NCBI RefSeq assembly: GCF_042657165.1
Contig: NZ_JBHSNJ010000005.1
Coordinates: 1-64,000 of the forward strand
Source of the DNA: Agrilutibacter niabensis
Lineage (GTDB): Bacteria; Pseudomonadota; Gammaproteobacteria; Xanthomonadales; Xanthomonadaceae
Direction: 5' to 3'
DNA length: 64,000 nt
Made by a program: the position numbers and the translations under genes. Below, piece after piece: positions 38,583 to 48,500 of this stretch (the first letter of the stretch is position 1; each line of letters starts with the position of its first letter). The notes below the pieces were generated by a model. The model was not told where the DNA came from, made no database searches, and saw only the letters and a program-made list of their open reading frames with translations.

Positions 38583-39199
38583 TGTCCGCCTTCACCCAGC
38601 TCACCTCGCGCACCGTGGTGCTGCGCGAACGCAACATCGACACCGACCAGATCATTCCCGCGCGCTTCCTCACCACCACGCAGCGCAAGGGCCTGGGCCG
38701 GCACGCCTTCAGTGACTGGCGAGCGCTGCCCGACGGCTCGCCCGATCCGGCGTTTCCGTTCAATCGGCCGGAGAACGCGGGCGCGAAGATCCTGGTCGCC
38801 GGCCGCAACTTCGGCTGCGGCTCCTCGCGCGAACACGCGCCGTGGGCGCTCGCCGACCTCGGCCTGCGCGCCGTGGTCAGCAGCGAGATCGCCGACATCT
38901 TCCGCAGCAACGCGCTGAAGAACGGCCTGCTGCCAATCGTGCTCGACACCGCCATCGTGGACGAGCTGCTCGAACAGCCGGGCCTCGAACTGCACATCGA
39001 TGTCGCCACCCGCAGCGTGACCCTTCCCGACGGCCGCCGCTTCGCCTTCCCGCTCGACGCCTTCGCCCGGACCTGCCTGCTCGAAGGTGTGGATCAGCTC
39101 GGGTACCTGCTCCGGCAGGACACCGCCATCGCGCGCTTCGAGGCACAGCGCTTCAACGCACAGCAACACACCAACGTGGAGTTACAGCATGCACGCTGA
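38582..39199 (+). CDS. leuD: 3-isopropylmalate dehydratase small subunit
   Basis: The 205-residue swivel-domain partner of LeuC. The signature NIDTDQIIPARFL lies about residues 18-30 and NFGCGSSREHAPWAL about 76-90. Length is normal for the LeuD of proteobacteria. Its frame overlaps both neighbours: one base with leuC and 11 bases with leuB, consistent with the tight coupling seen throughout this operon. Confidence 0.97.
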   Translation: MSAFTQLTSRTVVLRERNIDTDQIIPARFLTTTQRKGLGRHAFSDWRALPDGSPDPAFPFNRPENAGAKILVAGRNFGCGSSREHAPWALADLGLRAVVSSEIADIFRSNALKNGLLPIVLDTAIVDELLEQPGLELHIDVATRSVTLPDGRRFAFPLDAFARTCLLEGVDQLGYLLRQDTAIARFEAQRFNAQQHTNVELQHAR

Positions 39200-40292
39200 C
39201 ATCGTCGTCCTGCCCGGTGACGGCATCGGTCCGGAAGTCACCGCCGCCGCCGGCGAGGTGCTGCGCGCCGTGGCGCAGCGCTACGGCCACCGGTTTCGTT
39301 TCGAGGAACACCTGATCGGCGGCGCGGCGATCGACGCCACCGGCGAACCGCTGCCCGCCGCCACCCTGCGCGCGGCTTCGAGCGCCGACGCGGTGCTGCT
39401 GGGCGCTGTGGGTGGCCCCAAGTGGTCCGACCCCAAGGCGACCGTACGTCCGGAACAGGGCCTGCTCGCGATCCGCAAGGCGCTGGGCCTGTACGCCAAC
39501 CTGCGCCCGGTGAAGCCGCATGCGGCCGCGCTGGGCGCCTCGCCGATCAAGCCGCACCTGCTGCAGGGCGTCGACCTGATGGTGGTGCGCGAGCTCACCG
39601 GCGGCATCTACTTCGGCCGGAAGCAGCGCAGTGCAGGCCCCGGCGGGAACGTGACCGCCAGCGACCTGTGCGAGTACAGCGTCGACGAGATCGGGCGCGT
39701 CGTGCGGCACGCGTGCCGCCTCGCGGTGCAGCGCAGCGGCCGGCTCACTTCGGTCGACAAGGCCAACGTGCTGGAAACCTCGCGGTTGTGGCGCGAAGTG
39801 GCGACCCAGGTGGTGCGCGATGAGTTCCCCGAGGTGACGCTGGAACACCAGCTGGTGGATTCGATGGCCATGCATTTGTTGGCGAAGCCGCGCGAGTACG
39901 ACGTGATCGTCACCGAGAACATGTTCGGCGACATCCTCACCGACGAGGCGTCGATGCTGGCCGGTTCACTCGGCCTGCTTCCTTCCGCATCGCTCGGCGA
40001 GGGCCGCATCGGCCTGTACGAACCGATCCACGGTTCCGCGCCCGACATCGCGGGCAAGGGCGTTGCCAACCCGTATGCCGCCATCCTCAGCGCGGCGCTG
40101 CTGCTGCGGCATTCGCTCGGCCTGGAAGCCGAAGCGGCGTGCGTCGAACAGGCCGTGGCGGCCGCCCTCGATACGGGCCGCCTCACGGCGGACCTGGCCG
40201 GCCGCCAAGCGGCGATCGGCACCCGCGCCGCCACCGCGGCGGTGATCGAGCAGTTGCAACTGCCCTGCCAGGTGCCGGAGCTGCGCGACTGA
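39189..40292 (+). CDS. leuB: 3-isopropylmalate dehydrogenase
   Basis: A 367-residue NAD+-dependent decarboxylating dehydrogenase, the third leucine step. PGDGIGPEV lies at residues 9-17, VRELTGGIYFG about 137-147, and the metal-binding ENMFGDILTDEASMLAGSLG region about 244-263. It is the last gene of the ten-gene ilv-leu operon. No intrinsic terminator with a T-run was seen after the stop before the thr promoter, so some read-through into the thr leader is possible. Confidence 0.96.
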   Translation: MHADIVVLPGDGIGPEVTAAAGEVLRAVAQRYGHRFRFEEHLIGGAAIDATGEPLPAATLRAASSADAVLLGAVGGPKWSDPKATVRPEQGLLAIRKALGLYANLRPVKPHAAALGASPIKPHLLQGVDLMVVRELTGGIYFGRKQRSAGPGGNVTASDLCEYSVDEIGRVVRHACRLAVQRSGRLTSVDKANVLETSRLWREVATQVVRDEFPEVTLEHQLVDSMAMHLLAKPREYDVIVTENMFGDILTDEASMLAGSLGLLPSASLGEGRIGLYEPIHGSAPDIAGKGVANPYAAILSAALLLRHSLGLEAEAACVEQAVAAALDTGRLTADLAGRQAAIGTRAATAAVIEQLQLPCQVPELRD

Positions 40293-40332
40293 CCAACGCG
40301 CGATGGCCCATTGGTTTCATCCAACACGTTAT

Positions 40333-40362
40333 TTGACAGTACCTGCAACCGCCCGCTATCAC
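40333..40362 (+). promoter_or_regulatory. Promoter of the thr operon
   Basis: A consensus -35 box TTGACA (40333-40338) and a -10-like TATCAC (40357-40362) are 18 bp apart. Transcription would start about 40369-40370, at or next to the ATG of the threonine-rich leader ORF. The gap between leuB and thrA (312 bp) is filled by this promoter, the leader ORF and a downstream hairpin. Confidence 0.65.
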
Positions 40363-40369
40363 TGATCCC

Positions 40370-40522
40370 ATGCGCAACGCCCTCGCCCACGACGCCTCCA
40401 ACCGCAGCAACGCTGCGCGTGCCGGCGCTTGGGCGATGCCGGCGATTACCACCACCCGCACCACCACCACGGGTACCGGCACCGGTACCCGCTGGCGGAT
40501 GCGGCTGGGCGTTTTGGACTGA
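40370..40522 (+). CDS. thrL: Threonine operon leader peptide
   Basis: A 50-codon ORF with the stretch AITTTRTTTTGTGTGTR (residues 25-41), in which 10 of 17 residues are threonine, as expected for an attenuation leader of thrABC. Only one Ile codon is in the run, so threonine is the main signal. No Shine-Dalgarno sequence precedes the ATG at 40370, which lies at the predicted transcription start. An internal ATG at 40436 would give a 28-residue version (MPAITTTR at its start) and is a plausible alternative. A 12-bp hairpin follows 13 bases after the stop, then thrA. Confidence 0.8.
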   Translation: MRNALAHDASNRSNAARAGAWAMPAITTTRTTTTGTGTGTRWRMRLGVLD

Positions 40523-40535
40523 GATTCCATCACCC

Positions 40536-40564
40536 CGCCCTGCATCCGGACCGGATGCGGGGCG
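40536..40564 (+). terminator. Putative attenuator hairpin of the thr operon
   Basis: A 12-bp GC-rich stem (40536-40547 with 40553-40564, one G-T pair, loop GGACC) between the leader stop and thrA. Unlike the ilv attenuator it is not followed by a T-run, so termination may be weak or Rho-assisted. Its right arm GGGGCG can compete with CCCC at 40566-40569 and neighbouring sequence. Confidence 0.5.
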
Positions 40565-40604
40565 ACCCCTTCCGGCCGTTGCGGGGCTTACCAGGAGCCC
40601 CTGC

Positions 40605-43127
40605 ATGTCACTCGACCTTTCCCCTTCGCCGCTGGCGAATCCGCGCGCCACCGAACCGGCGCCGGCGGCGCTGTGCCATGCGCACAAGTTCGGTGGCAGC
40701 AGCCTCGCCACTGTCGAGCGCTTCCGCGGCGCGACGTCGTTGCTTGGCGATGCCGGCACGCCGCGCATCGCGGTGGTGTCGGCGATGCATGGCGTGACCG
40801 ACGCGCTGACCGCACTCGCGCAGTCGGCGCTGGCGAACCGGCCGTGGCAGGACGAACTCGCGCAGCTGCACGAGCGCCACAGCGCGGTCGCGCGCGGGCT
40901 CGACGCCGAGGACGTCCACGGCGTCGCCCCCTGGCTCGATTCCGAATTCGCCGCGTTGCACGCCCTGCTGGCGCAGCCGTCGCGCAAACCCGAGTGGTTC
41001 GCCGCGATCCAGGGAGCGGGCGAAGTGTGGTCGTCGCGGCTGCTGCTCGCCGCGCTGGGCGGCCACGCCGCCGGCTGGACTGCGCTGGACGCGCGCGACG
41101 TGCTCGAGGTGCACGCCAGCGAACTCGGTGTCGGTGTCGACTGGCCGCGCAGCCGCAGCAAGCTGGCCGTCTGGCGCAGCGTCAATCCGTCCCCGAACCT
41201 CGTCATCACCGGTTTCATCGCGCGTGACGGAAAGGGCGCGGCCACCACGCTGGGCCGCAACGGCAGCGACTACTCCGCTGCGATCTTCGCCGTGCTGTTC
41301 GACGCCGCCGAACTCACCATCTGGACCGACGTCGATGGCGTGCTCAGCGCCGATCCGCGCCTCGTGCCCGATGCGGTGTGCCTGGAATCGATGTCGTACG
41401 CCGAAGCCTGCGAACTCGCGTACTTCGGCGCCAAGGTCCTGCACCCGCAGACGATGGCGCCGGCGATGCAGGCCGGGCTGCCAATCCGCATCCGCAACAC
41501 GCTGCGGCCCGAAGCACCCGGCACCCTGATCACCGGTCGCTCGCTGCCCGCCGCATCGCCGGTGAAAGGACTGAGCCTGGTCGCGGACATGGCCCTGCTG
41601 GAACTCACCGGCGCGGGCCTGATCGGCGTGCCCGGCACCGCCGAACGCATGTTCGCGGCACTGCACACCGCGTGCGTGTCGGTGACGATGATCTCGCAGG
41701 GCTCGTCCGAGCATTCGATCTGCTGCGTGCTGCGCGCCGACCAGGCCGAGCGTGGGCGCATGGCCGTGCAGGCGGCGTTCCGCGATGCGATCGCCGACGG
41801 CCAGGTGGAAGGCGTGCACATCACGCCGGACATCGCCGTGCTCGCCGCGGTCGGCGACGGCATGGTCGGCACGACGGGCGTGTCGGCGCGGCTGTTCGCG
41901 GGACTCGCGCAGGCGCGCGTCAACATCCGCGCGATCGCGCAGGGCGCGAGCGAACGCAACATCTCGATCGCGGTATCCGCCGAGGACGCCACCCGCGGAC
42001 TGCGCGCCGCGCACGCGGCGTTCTGGCTGTCGCCGCAGACGCTGTCGGTGGGTGTGATCGGCCCCGGCAACGTCGGTCGTGCCCTGCTGGCGCAACTGGC
42101 GCAGGCGGCGCCGCGCTACAGCGGCATCGGTCCCAGCGGGCTTGATCTGCGCCTGCGCGCGGTCGCCAACAGCCGCCGCATGCACCTGGCGCCGCGCAGG
42201 CTCGATCCGGACGAGGCGGTCGGCGCATTGGAAGCAGGCGAACCGCTCGACTTCGCCCGCTTCGCCGCGCACGTGCGCGCCGAGCACCTGCCGCACGCGA
42301 TGATCGTCGACTGCAGCGGCAGCGATGCGGTTGCCGCGCACTATGCGGAATGGCTCGCCGCCGGCATCCATGTGGTCACCCCGAACAAGCAGGCCGGTGC
42401 GGGGCCGCTGGAGCGCTACCGTGCGATCCGCGCGGCCACGCGCCACGGCGGCCACTTCCGTTACGAGGCCTCGGTCGGCGCCGGCCTGCCGGTGATCCAG
42501 ACCCTGCGCAACCAGCTCGACACCGGCGATGCGCTCACGGAAGTCGAAGGCGTGTTCTCCGGCACCCTGGCCTGGCTGTTCAACAAGTTCGACGGCAGCG
42601 TGCGGTTCTCGCAGCTGGTGGCCGAAGCGCGCGCGCTGGGCTACACCGAGCCCGACCCGCGCGACGACCTCTCCGGCATGGACGTGGCGCGCAAGCTGGT
42701 GATCCTGGCGCGCGAAGCCGGCTGCGAGTTGTCGCTGGAGGATGTCGAGATCGAAAGCCTGGTGCCCGAGGCCCTGCGCGGGGTCAGCCGCGAGGAATTC
42801 CTTGCGCGCCTGCACGAGCTCGACGCGCCGCTGCACGCGCGGCTCGACGCCGCGCGGCGCGAGGGACGCGCGTTGCGTTACCTCGCACGCCTGAGCATTC
42901 CCGATGAGGCTGGCGCGGGCCGCGCATGCGTAGGCCTGGTCTCGCCCGAGCCCGGCCACGCCAGCCTGCACAGCCAGCTCACCGACAACCTCATCCAGTT
43001 CCGTACCCGTCGCTATGCCAGCAATCCGCTGGTGGTGCAGGGACCTGGTGCGGGCCCGGAGGTGACGGCTGCGGGCGTGTTCGGCGATATCCTCGCCATC
43101 GCCCAGGCACTGGGGGCGCGTCCATGA
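40605..43127 (+). CDS. thrA: Bifunctional aspartokinase / homoserine dehydrogenase
   Basis: An 840-residue fusion that catalyses the first and third steps from aspartate to homoserine. The kinase half has HKFGGSSLATVERF at residues about 26-39 and LGRNGSDYSAAIFA about 222-235. Tandem ACT domains follow (VSVTMISQGSSEHSICCVL, NIRAIAQGASERNISIAV). The dehydrogenase half starts GVIGPGNVGRALLAQL about 483-498 and includes ATRHGGHFRYEASVGAGLP and DDLSGMDVARKLVILAREAG. The ATG at 40605 is preceded by CAGGAG. The earlier in-frame ORF start is in the leader region. ThrA overlaps thrB by four bases (ATGA). Confidence 0.96.
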   Translation: MSLDLSPSPLANPRATEPAPAALCHAHKFGGSSLATVERFRGATSLLGDAGTPRIAVVSAMHGVTDALTALAQSALANRPWQDELAQLHERHSAVARGLDAEDVHGVAPWLDSEFAALHALLAQPSRKPEWFAAIQGAGEVWSSRLLLAALGGHAAGWTALDARDVLEVHASELGVGVDWPRSRSKLAVWRSVNPSPNLVITGFIARDGKGAATTLGRNGSDYSAAIFAVLFDAAELTIWTDVDGVLSADPRLVPDAVCLESMSYAEACELAYFGAKVLHPQTMAPAMQAGLPIRIRNTLRPEAPGTLITGRSLPAASPVKGLSLVADMALLELTGAGLIGVPGTAERMFAALHTACVSVTMISQGSSEHSICCVLRADQAERGRMAVQAAFRDAIADGQVEGVHITPDIAVLAAVGDGMVGTTGVSARLFAGLAQARVNIRAIAQGASERNISIAVSAEDATRGLRAAHAAFWLSPQTLSVGVIGPGNVGRALLAQLAQAAPRYSGIGPSGLDLRLRAVANSRRMHLAPRRLDPDEAVGALEAGEPLDFARFAAHVRAEHLPHAMIVDCSGSDAVAAHYAEWLAAGIHVVTPNKQAGAGPLERYRAIRAATRHGGHFRYEASVGAGLPVIQTLRNQLDTGDALTEVEGVFSGTLAWLFNKFDGSVRFSQLVAEARALGYTEPDPRDDLSGMDVARKLVILAREAGCELSLEDVEIESLVPEALRGVSREEFLARLHELDAPLHARLDAARREGRALRYLARLSIPDEAGAGRACVGLVSPEPGHASLHSQLTDNLIQFRTRRYASNPLVVQGPGAGPEVTAAGVFGDILAIAQALGARP

Positions 43128-44107
43128 GCGTCGCCGTCGCCAGCGCCCCCGCTTCCCCTCCTTCGTCCGGTGCCATGACCGCAAGACAAGCCACTGCCTT
43201 CGCCCCCGCCAGCATCGGCAACATCGGGGTCGGCTTCGACCTGCTCGGCCACAGCATTGCCGGACCGGGCGATCGCGCGCAGGTCACGCGCATCGACGAG
43301 CCGGTGGTGCGCATCAGCGCCATCGAAGGCGACGTGGAAGGCGCGTCGCTATTGCCGCTGGATGCCGCGCTGAATACCGCCGGCCGCGCGCTGATGGCAC
43401 TGCGCGAGCGCCATGGCATCGCACATGGCTTCGAGCTGCGACTGCACAAGGGGATCCCGCTGGGGTCCGGGCTGGGCGGATCGGCGGCGTCGTGCGTGGC
43501 GGCGCTGGTCGCCGCGAGCGCGGTGCTCGACGCCCCGCTCAGCCGTGACGCGCTGTATCCGCTCGCGCTGGTCGGCGAAGCCGTTGCCAGCGGCAGCGTA
43601 CACGGCGACAACGTCGCGCCGATGCTGTTCGGTGGCGTGGTGCTGGCGACGGCCACGCGCGCGGTTCCGTTGCGCGCACCCGACCTGTACTGCGCCGCGG
43701 TGCATCCGGATTTCGTGCTGGAGACGCGTCGCGCGCGCGCGGCGCTGGCCGCGCCGTATGCGATTGCCGAGTTCGTGCAGCAGAGCGAGTACCTCGCGCT
43801 GTTCCTCACCGGCCTGGCGCGCGACGACCGCGCGCTGATCGCCGAAGGCCTGCGCGACGGGCTGGTCGAGCCGCGACGTGCGGCGCTGATTCCCGGCTTC
43901 GCGGAAGTGAAGGCCGCGGCTCTGGCGCACGGCGCGCTCGGCGCCAGCATCTCCGGCGCCGGGCCCACGGTGTTCGGCTGGTTCAACAACGCCGACGAGG
44001 CATCCTGGGCCGCACACGCGATGCAGGTCGCCTTTGCGGGCGCAGGGCTCGAGAGCGACGCCTACGTCTCGCCGGTGAACGGACCGCGCGCCGAGGTCGT
44101 TGCATGA
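43124..44107 (+). CDS. thrB: Homoserine kinase (GHMP family)
   Basis: A 327-residue GHMP kinase that phosphorylates homoserine. ASIGNIGVGFDLLG begins near residue 30, the ATP loop IPLGSGLGGSAASCVAALVA lies about 110-129, and the C-terminal ASISGAGPTVFGW about 278-290. About 20 extra residues rich in Ala, Ser and Pro precede the usual N-terminus; the internal Met18 (MTARQATAFAP) could be the true start, but the first ATG gives the coupled ATGA overlap with thrA. It overlaps thrC by four bases. Confidence 0.95.
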   Translation: MSVAVASAPASPPSSGAMTARQATAFAPASIGNIGVGFDLLGHSIAGPGDRAQVTRIDEPVVRISAIEGDVEGASLLPLDAALNTAGRALMALRERHGIAHGFELRLHKGIPLGSGLGGSAASCVAALVAASAVLDAPLSRDALYPLALVGEAVASGSVHGDNVAPMLFGGVVLATATRAVPLRAPDLYCAAVHPDFVLETRRARAALAAPYAIAEFVQQSEYLALFLTGLARDDRALIAEGLRDGLVEPRRAALIPGFAEVKAAALAHGALGASISGAGPTVFGWFNNADEASWAAHAMQVAFAGAGLESDAYVSPVNGPRAEVVA

Positions 44108-45390
44108 GGTTCGTCAGCACGCGCGGCGGCGTCGATCCGACGCCGCTGGACGTGGCGCTCGCGGCAGGACTGGCACCCGATGGCGGCCTGTACGTACCCG
44201 AGTCCGTGCCGGCCGCCCAGACCGATCGCGCCGGCGCCACGCTTTCGCAGACGGCACGCGTCCTCCTCGCGCCGTACTTCGAGCAATCGCAACTGCGTGG
44301 CGCCTTGCCCGCGATCTGCGATGCGGCTTTCGATTTTCCCGCGCCCCTGCGGCCATTGGCGTCCGAGGGCGGCTGGCTGCTCGAGCTGTTCCACGGACCC
44401 ACGGCCGCGTTCAAGGATTACGCCGCGCGCTTCCTCGCCGAGTCGCTATCGCGCCTGCGCGAAGCCGCTTCGCCGCCGACCACCATCCTCGTTGCCACGT
44501 CCGGCGACACCGGCGCCGCGGTGGGCGCGGCCTTCCATCGCCGGCCCGGCTTCAATGTCGTGATCCTCTATCCGGACGGGCGCGTCTCGCCGCGCCAGGC
44601 GCACGGGCTGGAATGCTTCGGCGACAACGTGCGCACGTTCCGCGTGGCGGGCACGTTCGACGACTGCCAGCGCATGGTGAAGCGGGCGCTCGGCGACGAG
44701 GCGCTGCGCGTGCGCACGCCGCTGAGTTCGGCCAACAGCATCAGCCTGGGCCGGCTGCTGCCGCAGATGGCGTACTACGCGCACGCCGCGCTCGGCTTCC
44801 ATGCGCAACACGGCACGCTGCTCAACGTCATCGTTCCCACCGGCAACCTGGGCAATGCGCTGGCATGCTGGCTCGCGCGCCGCATGGGCCTGCCGATCGG
44901 CGACATCGTGCTGGCCAGCAATGCCAACGACGTACTGCCGCGCTACTTCGCCGGTGGCGACTACGCGCCACGGGCGAGCGTTGCCACGCTGGCGAATGCC
45001 ATGGATGTCGGCGCGCCGAGCAATTTCGAGCGCCTGCGCTGGTGGCATCGCGACGATGCCGAACTGCGCGCGGCCATGCGCGCCTACCGCGTCGACGACG
45101 ACGCGATCCGCGACACGATCCGGGACGCACCGCAGCGCCACGGCGTGGTGCCCTGCCCGCACACGGCCGTCGGTCTGCGCGTGCTCGAGCGCCTGCGCGC
45201 AGCCGGCGACACGAGACCGTGGGCGGTGGTCGCCACCGCGCATCCGGCGAAGTTCGACAGCATCGTCGAACCGCTGGTGGGACAGGCGATCGAACCGCCA
45301 GCGGCATTGTCCACGTGGCTGGCACGCCCGGCACAGGGGCGGGCACTGACGGCGAGCTACGACGCGTTGCGCGCCGAGTTGCTGGGCTAG
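44104..45390 (+). CDS. thrC: Threonine synthase
   Basis: A 428-residue fold-type II PLP enzyme that converts O-phosphohomoserine to threonine. The PLP lysine is Lys104 in FHGPTAAFKDYAARF, and the phosphate-binding ATSGDTGAAVGAAFHRR follows. SSANSISLGRLLPQMAYY and PTGNLGNALA are standard. Length matches the enteric-type enzyme. ATGA overlap with thrB shows thrABC is one coupled unit. A weak hairpin follows the stop (45409-45433). Confidence 0.96.
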   Translation: MRFVSTRGGVDPTPLDVALAAGLAPDGGLYVPESVPAAQTDRAGATLSQTARVLLAPYFEQSQLRGALPAICDAAFDFPAPLRPLASEGGWLLELFHGPTAAFKDYAARFLAESLSRLREAASPPTTILVATSGDTGAAVGAAFHRRPGFNVVILYPDGRVSPRQAHGLECFGDNVRTFRVAGTFDDCQRMVKRALGDEALRVRTPLSSANSISLGRLLPQMAYYAHAALGFHAQHGTLLNVIVPTGNLGNALACWLARRMGLPIGDIVLASNANDVLPRYFAGGDYAPRASVATLANAMDVGAPSNFERLRWWHRDDAELRAAMRAYRVDDDAIRDTIRDAPQRHGVVPCPHTAVGLRVLERLRAAGDTRPWAVVATAHPAKFDSIVEPLVGQAIEPPAALSTWLARPAQGRALTASYDALRAELLG

Positions 45391-45408
45391 TCCGCGCGGC
45401 GCCGCGGC

Positions 45409-45433
45409 GATGCCGCCGTGTCGCAGCGGCATC
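45409..45433. terminator. Weak hairpin between thrC and the RND gene
   Basis: GATGCCGC (45409-45416) pairs with GCGGCATC (45426-45433). No T-run follows on either strand, so its role as a terminator for the convergent genes is uncertain. Confidence 0.35.
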
Positions 45434-45510
45434 CAGGTAGAGGCGGCGAGCCATCCGAAAGTCCGGGAGGGGGGAGAGAGCCTCCGGATGGCACGCCGCG
45501 CAAGGGTGTC

Positions 45511-48500
45511 TCAGTCGTTGATTGCCGCCGTGGCGTGCTGCAGCGCGTTGGATTGCGCCGCGGCCAGGGGTTCGTCGCGGCGCACCCGGAACCAGGCGGC
45601 GTACAGCGCCGGCAGGAACAGCAGCGTCAGCACCGTGGCCACGATCAGTCCACCCATGATCGCCACCGCCATCGGCCCGAAAAACGCGCTGCGGGTGAGC
45701 GGGATCATCGCCAGCACCGCGGCGAGCGCGGTCAGCACGATCGGGCGGAAGCGGCGCACGGTGGCTTCGATGACGGAGTGCCAGCGATCATTGCCGGCGG
45801 CGATGTCGTGCTCGATCTGGTCGACCAGGATCACCGAGTTGCGCATGATCATGCCCGCCAGCGCGATCGTGCCGAGCATGGCGACGAAGCCGAACGGCAC
45901 CCGGAACACCAGCAGGAACAGGGTCACGCCGATCAGGCCCAGCGGCGCGGTGAGCAGCACCAGCATCGTGCGCGAGAAGCTGCGCAGCTGCAGCATCAGC
46001 AGGGTGATCACGACCAGCAGGAACAGCGGCATGCCGGCGTTGATCGAATTCTGTCCGCGCGCGGAATCCTCGATCGTGCCACCGGTCTGCAGCAGATAGC
46101 CTTCGGGCAACTGGTCGCGGACGCCCTCCAGCGTCGGCAGGATCTGCGCCACTACCGTCGGCGCGGTCAGCTTGTTGCGGATGTCCGCGCGCACGGTCAC
46201 GGTCGGCAGGCGGTTGCGATGCCAGATCACGCCGTCCTCGAACACGTATTCGAGCTTGGCGATCTGCGACAGGGGTACCGGCCCGCTCGCGGTCGGCACG
46301 GCGAGGCTGCCGAGCAGGTCGATGCGCGCGCGTTCCTCGTCGGGACCGCGCATCAGCATCTGCACCAGCTCGTTGCCTTCGCGGTAGGTGCTGACGTTGA
46401 GCCCGGACAGCGAGCCGGAGAGGAAGCTCGCCACCTGCGCCGAACTCACGCCCAGGACGCGCGCGCGATCCTGGTCGATCACCAGCTTCACCACCTTGCT
46501 GGGCTCGTCCCAGTCGAGGTTGACGTTGCTGACGTTGGGGTTCTCGCGCACCTTCGCCTCGACCTGCTTGGCCAGCGCGCGCACGCGATCGATGTGCTCG
46601 CCGGAGACGCGGAACTGCACCGGATAACCGACCGGCGGGCCGTTCTCCAGGCGCGTCACGCGCAGCTGCAACTCGGGGAACTGCGGGGCAACATCGTTGA
46701 TCAGCCAGTCGCGCAGGTCCTCGCGCGCTTCGGTGTCCTTGGCGCGGACAACGAACTGCGAGAAGTTGGCCTGCGGCAGCTGCTGGTCCAGCGGCAGGTA
46801 GAAGCGCGGCGAACCGGTGCCGACGTAGGCCACGTAGTTGTCGATGCCTTCGCGCTTCTGCAGCAGGCCTTCGAGCTTCCTCGCCTGCGCCTGGGTCGCG
46901 CGCAGCGACACGCCTTCGGCCAGTTCCATGTCGACCATCAATTCGACGCGGGTCGAATCCGGGAAGAACTGCTGCGGCACGAAGCGGAACATCAGCACCG
47001 ACAGCACGAACGTGGCGAGGGTCAGGCCGATCACCAGCCAGCGGCGGCGCAGGCAGGCGTCGAGCAGGCTGCGGAAGGTCGCGTAGAACTTCGACGCGTA
47101 CGGATCATGCGCGTGGTCGTGCGGTTGCGGCGGCGCAAGCATGCCCGCGAAGGCCGGCCAGCGATCGGCCGCGCGCGCGCGCATGGCGTTCCAGCGCGCC
47201 TGCAGCGAACCCGGCTTCGGCGCCTGGGGCTTGTGCAGGTCGGGCAGCATCTTGTCGCCGAGATACGGAATGAACAGCACCGCCGCGACCCACGACACGA
47301 TCAGCGCGATCGTCACCACCTGGAACAGCGATCGCGTGTATTCGCCGGTGCTCGAGGCCGCGGTCGCGATCGGCAGGAAGCCGGCCGCGGTCACCAGGGT
47401 GCCGGTGAGCATCGGGAATGCGGTGGTCTCGTAGGCGAAACTCGCCGCCTTCAGGCGCGAGAAGCCCTGCTCCATCTTGATCGCCATCATCTCCACGGCA
47501 ATGATCGCGTCGTCGACCAGCAGGCCGAGCGCGAGCACCAGCGCACCGAGCGAGATCTTGTGCAGGCCGATGCCGAAGTAGTGCATCACCGCGAAGGTCA
47601 TCGCCAGCACCAGCGGGATCGACACCGCCACCACCATGCCGGTGCGGAAGCCGAGCGAGAAGAAGCTCACCAGCAGCACGATCACCACCGCCTCGGTCAG
47701 CACGCGCATGAATTCGCCGACGGATTCGTGCACCGCCGCGGGCTGGTCGGAGACCTTGCGCAGCTCCATGCCGGCGGGCAGCGACTCCTGCAGGCGCTTG
47801 AATTCGGCTTCCAGGGTCTGGCCGAGCTTGAGGATGTCGCCGCCGTCCTTCATGGCGACGGCAATGCCGATGGCATCCTCGCCCATGAAGCGCATGCGCG
47901 GCGCGGCCGGATCGCTGAAGCCGCGCGTCACCGTGGCGACGTCGGCGAGCCGGATCGTGCGGCCGCCGGCGCGGATCGGGAAATCGCGGATCTCCTCCAC
48001 CGACTTGAAGCCGCCGGTGATGCGCAGTTGCACGCGTTCGGTGGGCGCCTCGAAGAAACCCGCCGGCACCACCGCGTTCTGCTGTTCCAGCGCATCCTTC
48101 ACTACATCCAGCGGGATGCCCAGCGTCGCCAGCTTGGTGTTGCTGACCTCGATCCAGATCTTCTCGTCCTGCAGGCCGACCAGTTCGATCTTGCCCACGT
48201 CGGGGACGCGCTGCAGTTCCAGCTCGACGCGCTCGGCGTAGTCCTTGAGCACGGCGTAGTCGAAACCCTTGCCGGTCAAGGCGTAGATGTTGCCGAAGGT
48301 GTCGCCGAACTCGTCGTTGAAGAACGGACCGACCACGCCCTGCGGCAGGGTCGCGCGGATGTCGCCGACCTTCTTGCGCACCTGGTACCAGACGTCGGGG
48401 ATTTCCTTCGACTTCAGCGAGTCGCGCGCGATGAAGATGACCTGCGATTCGCCCGGGCGCGAGTACGAGCGGATGAACTCGTACTTGCCGGTCTGCATGA

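Noticed and set aside
40436..40492. ACC/GGT-rich tract as a microsatellite or CRISPR-like repeat
   Set aside because: The repetition is explained by consecutive Thr and Gly codons of the leader peptide. There are no spacers or regular repeat units.
40608..43184. An 858-codon open frame antisense to thrA
   Set aside because: Same reason: shadow frame with atypical composition.
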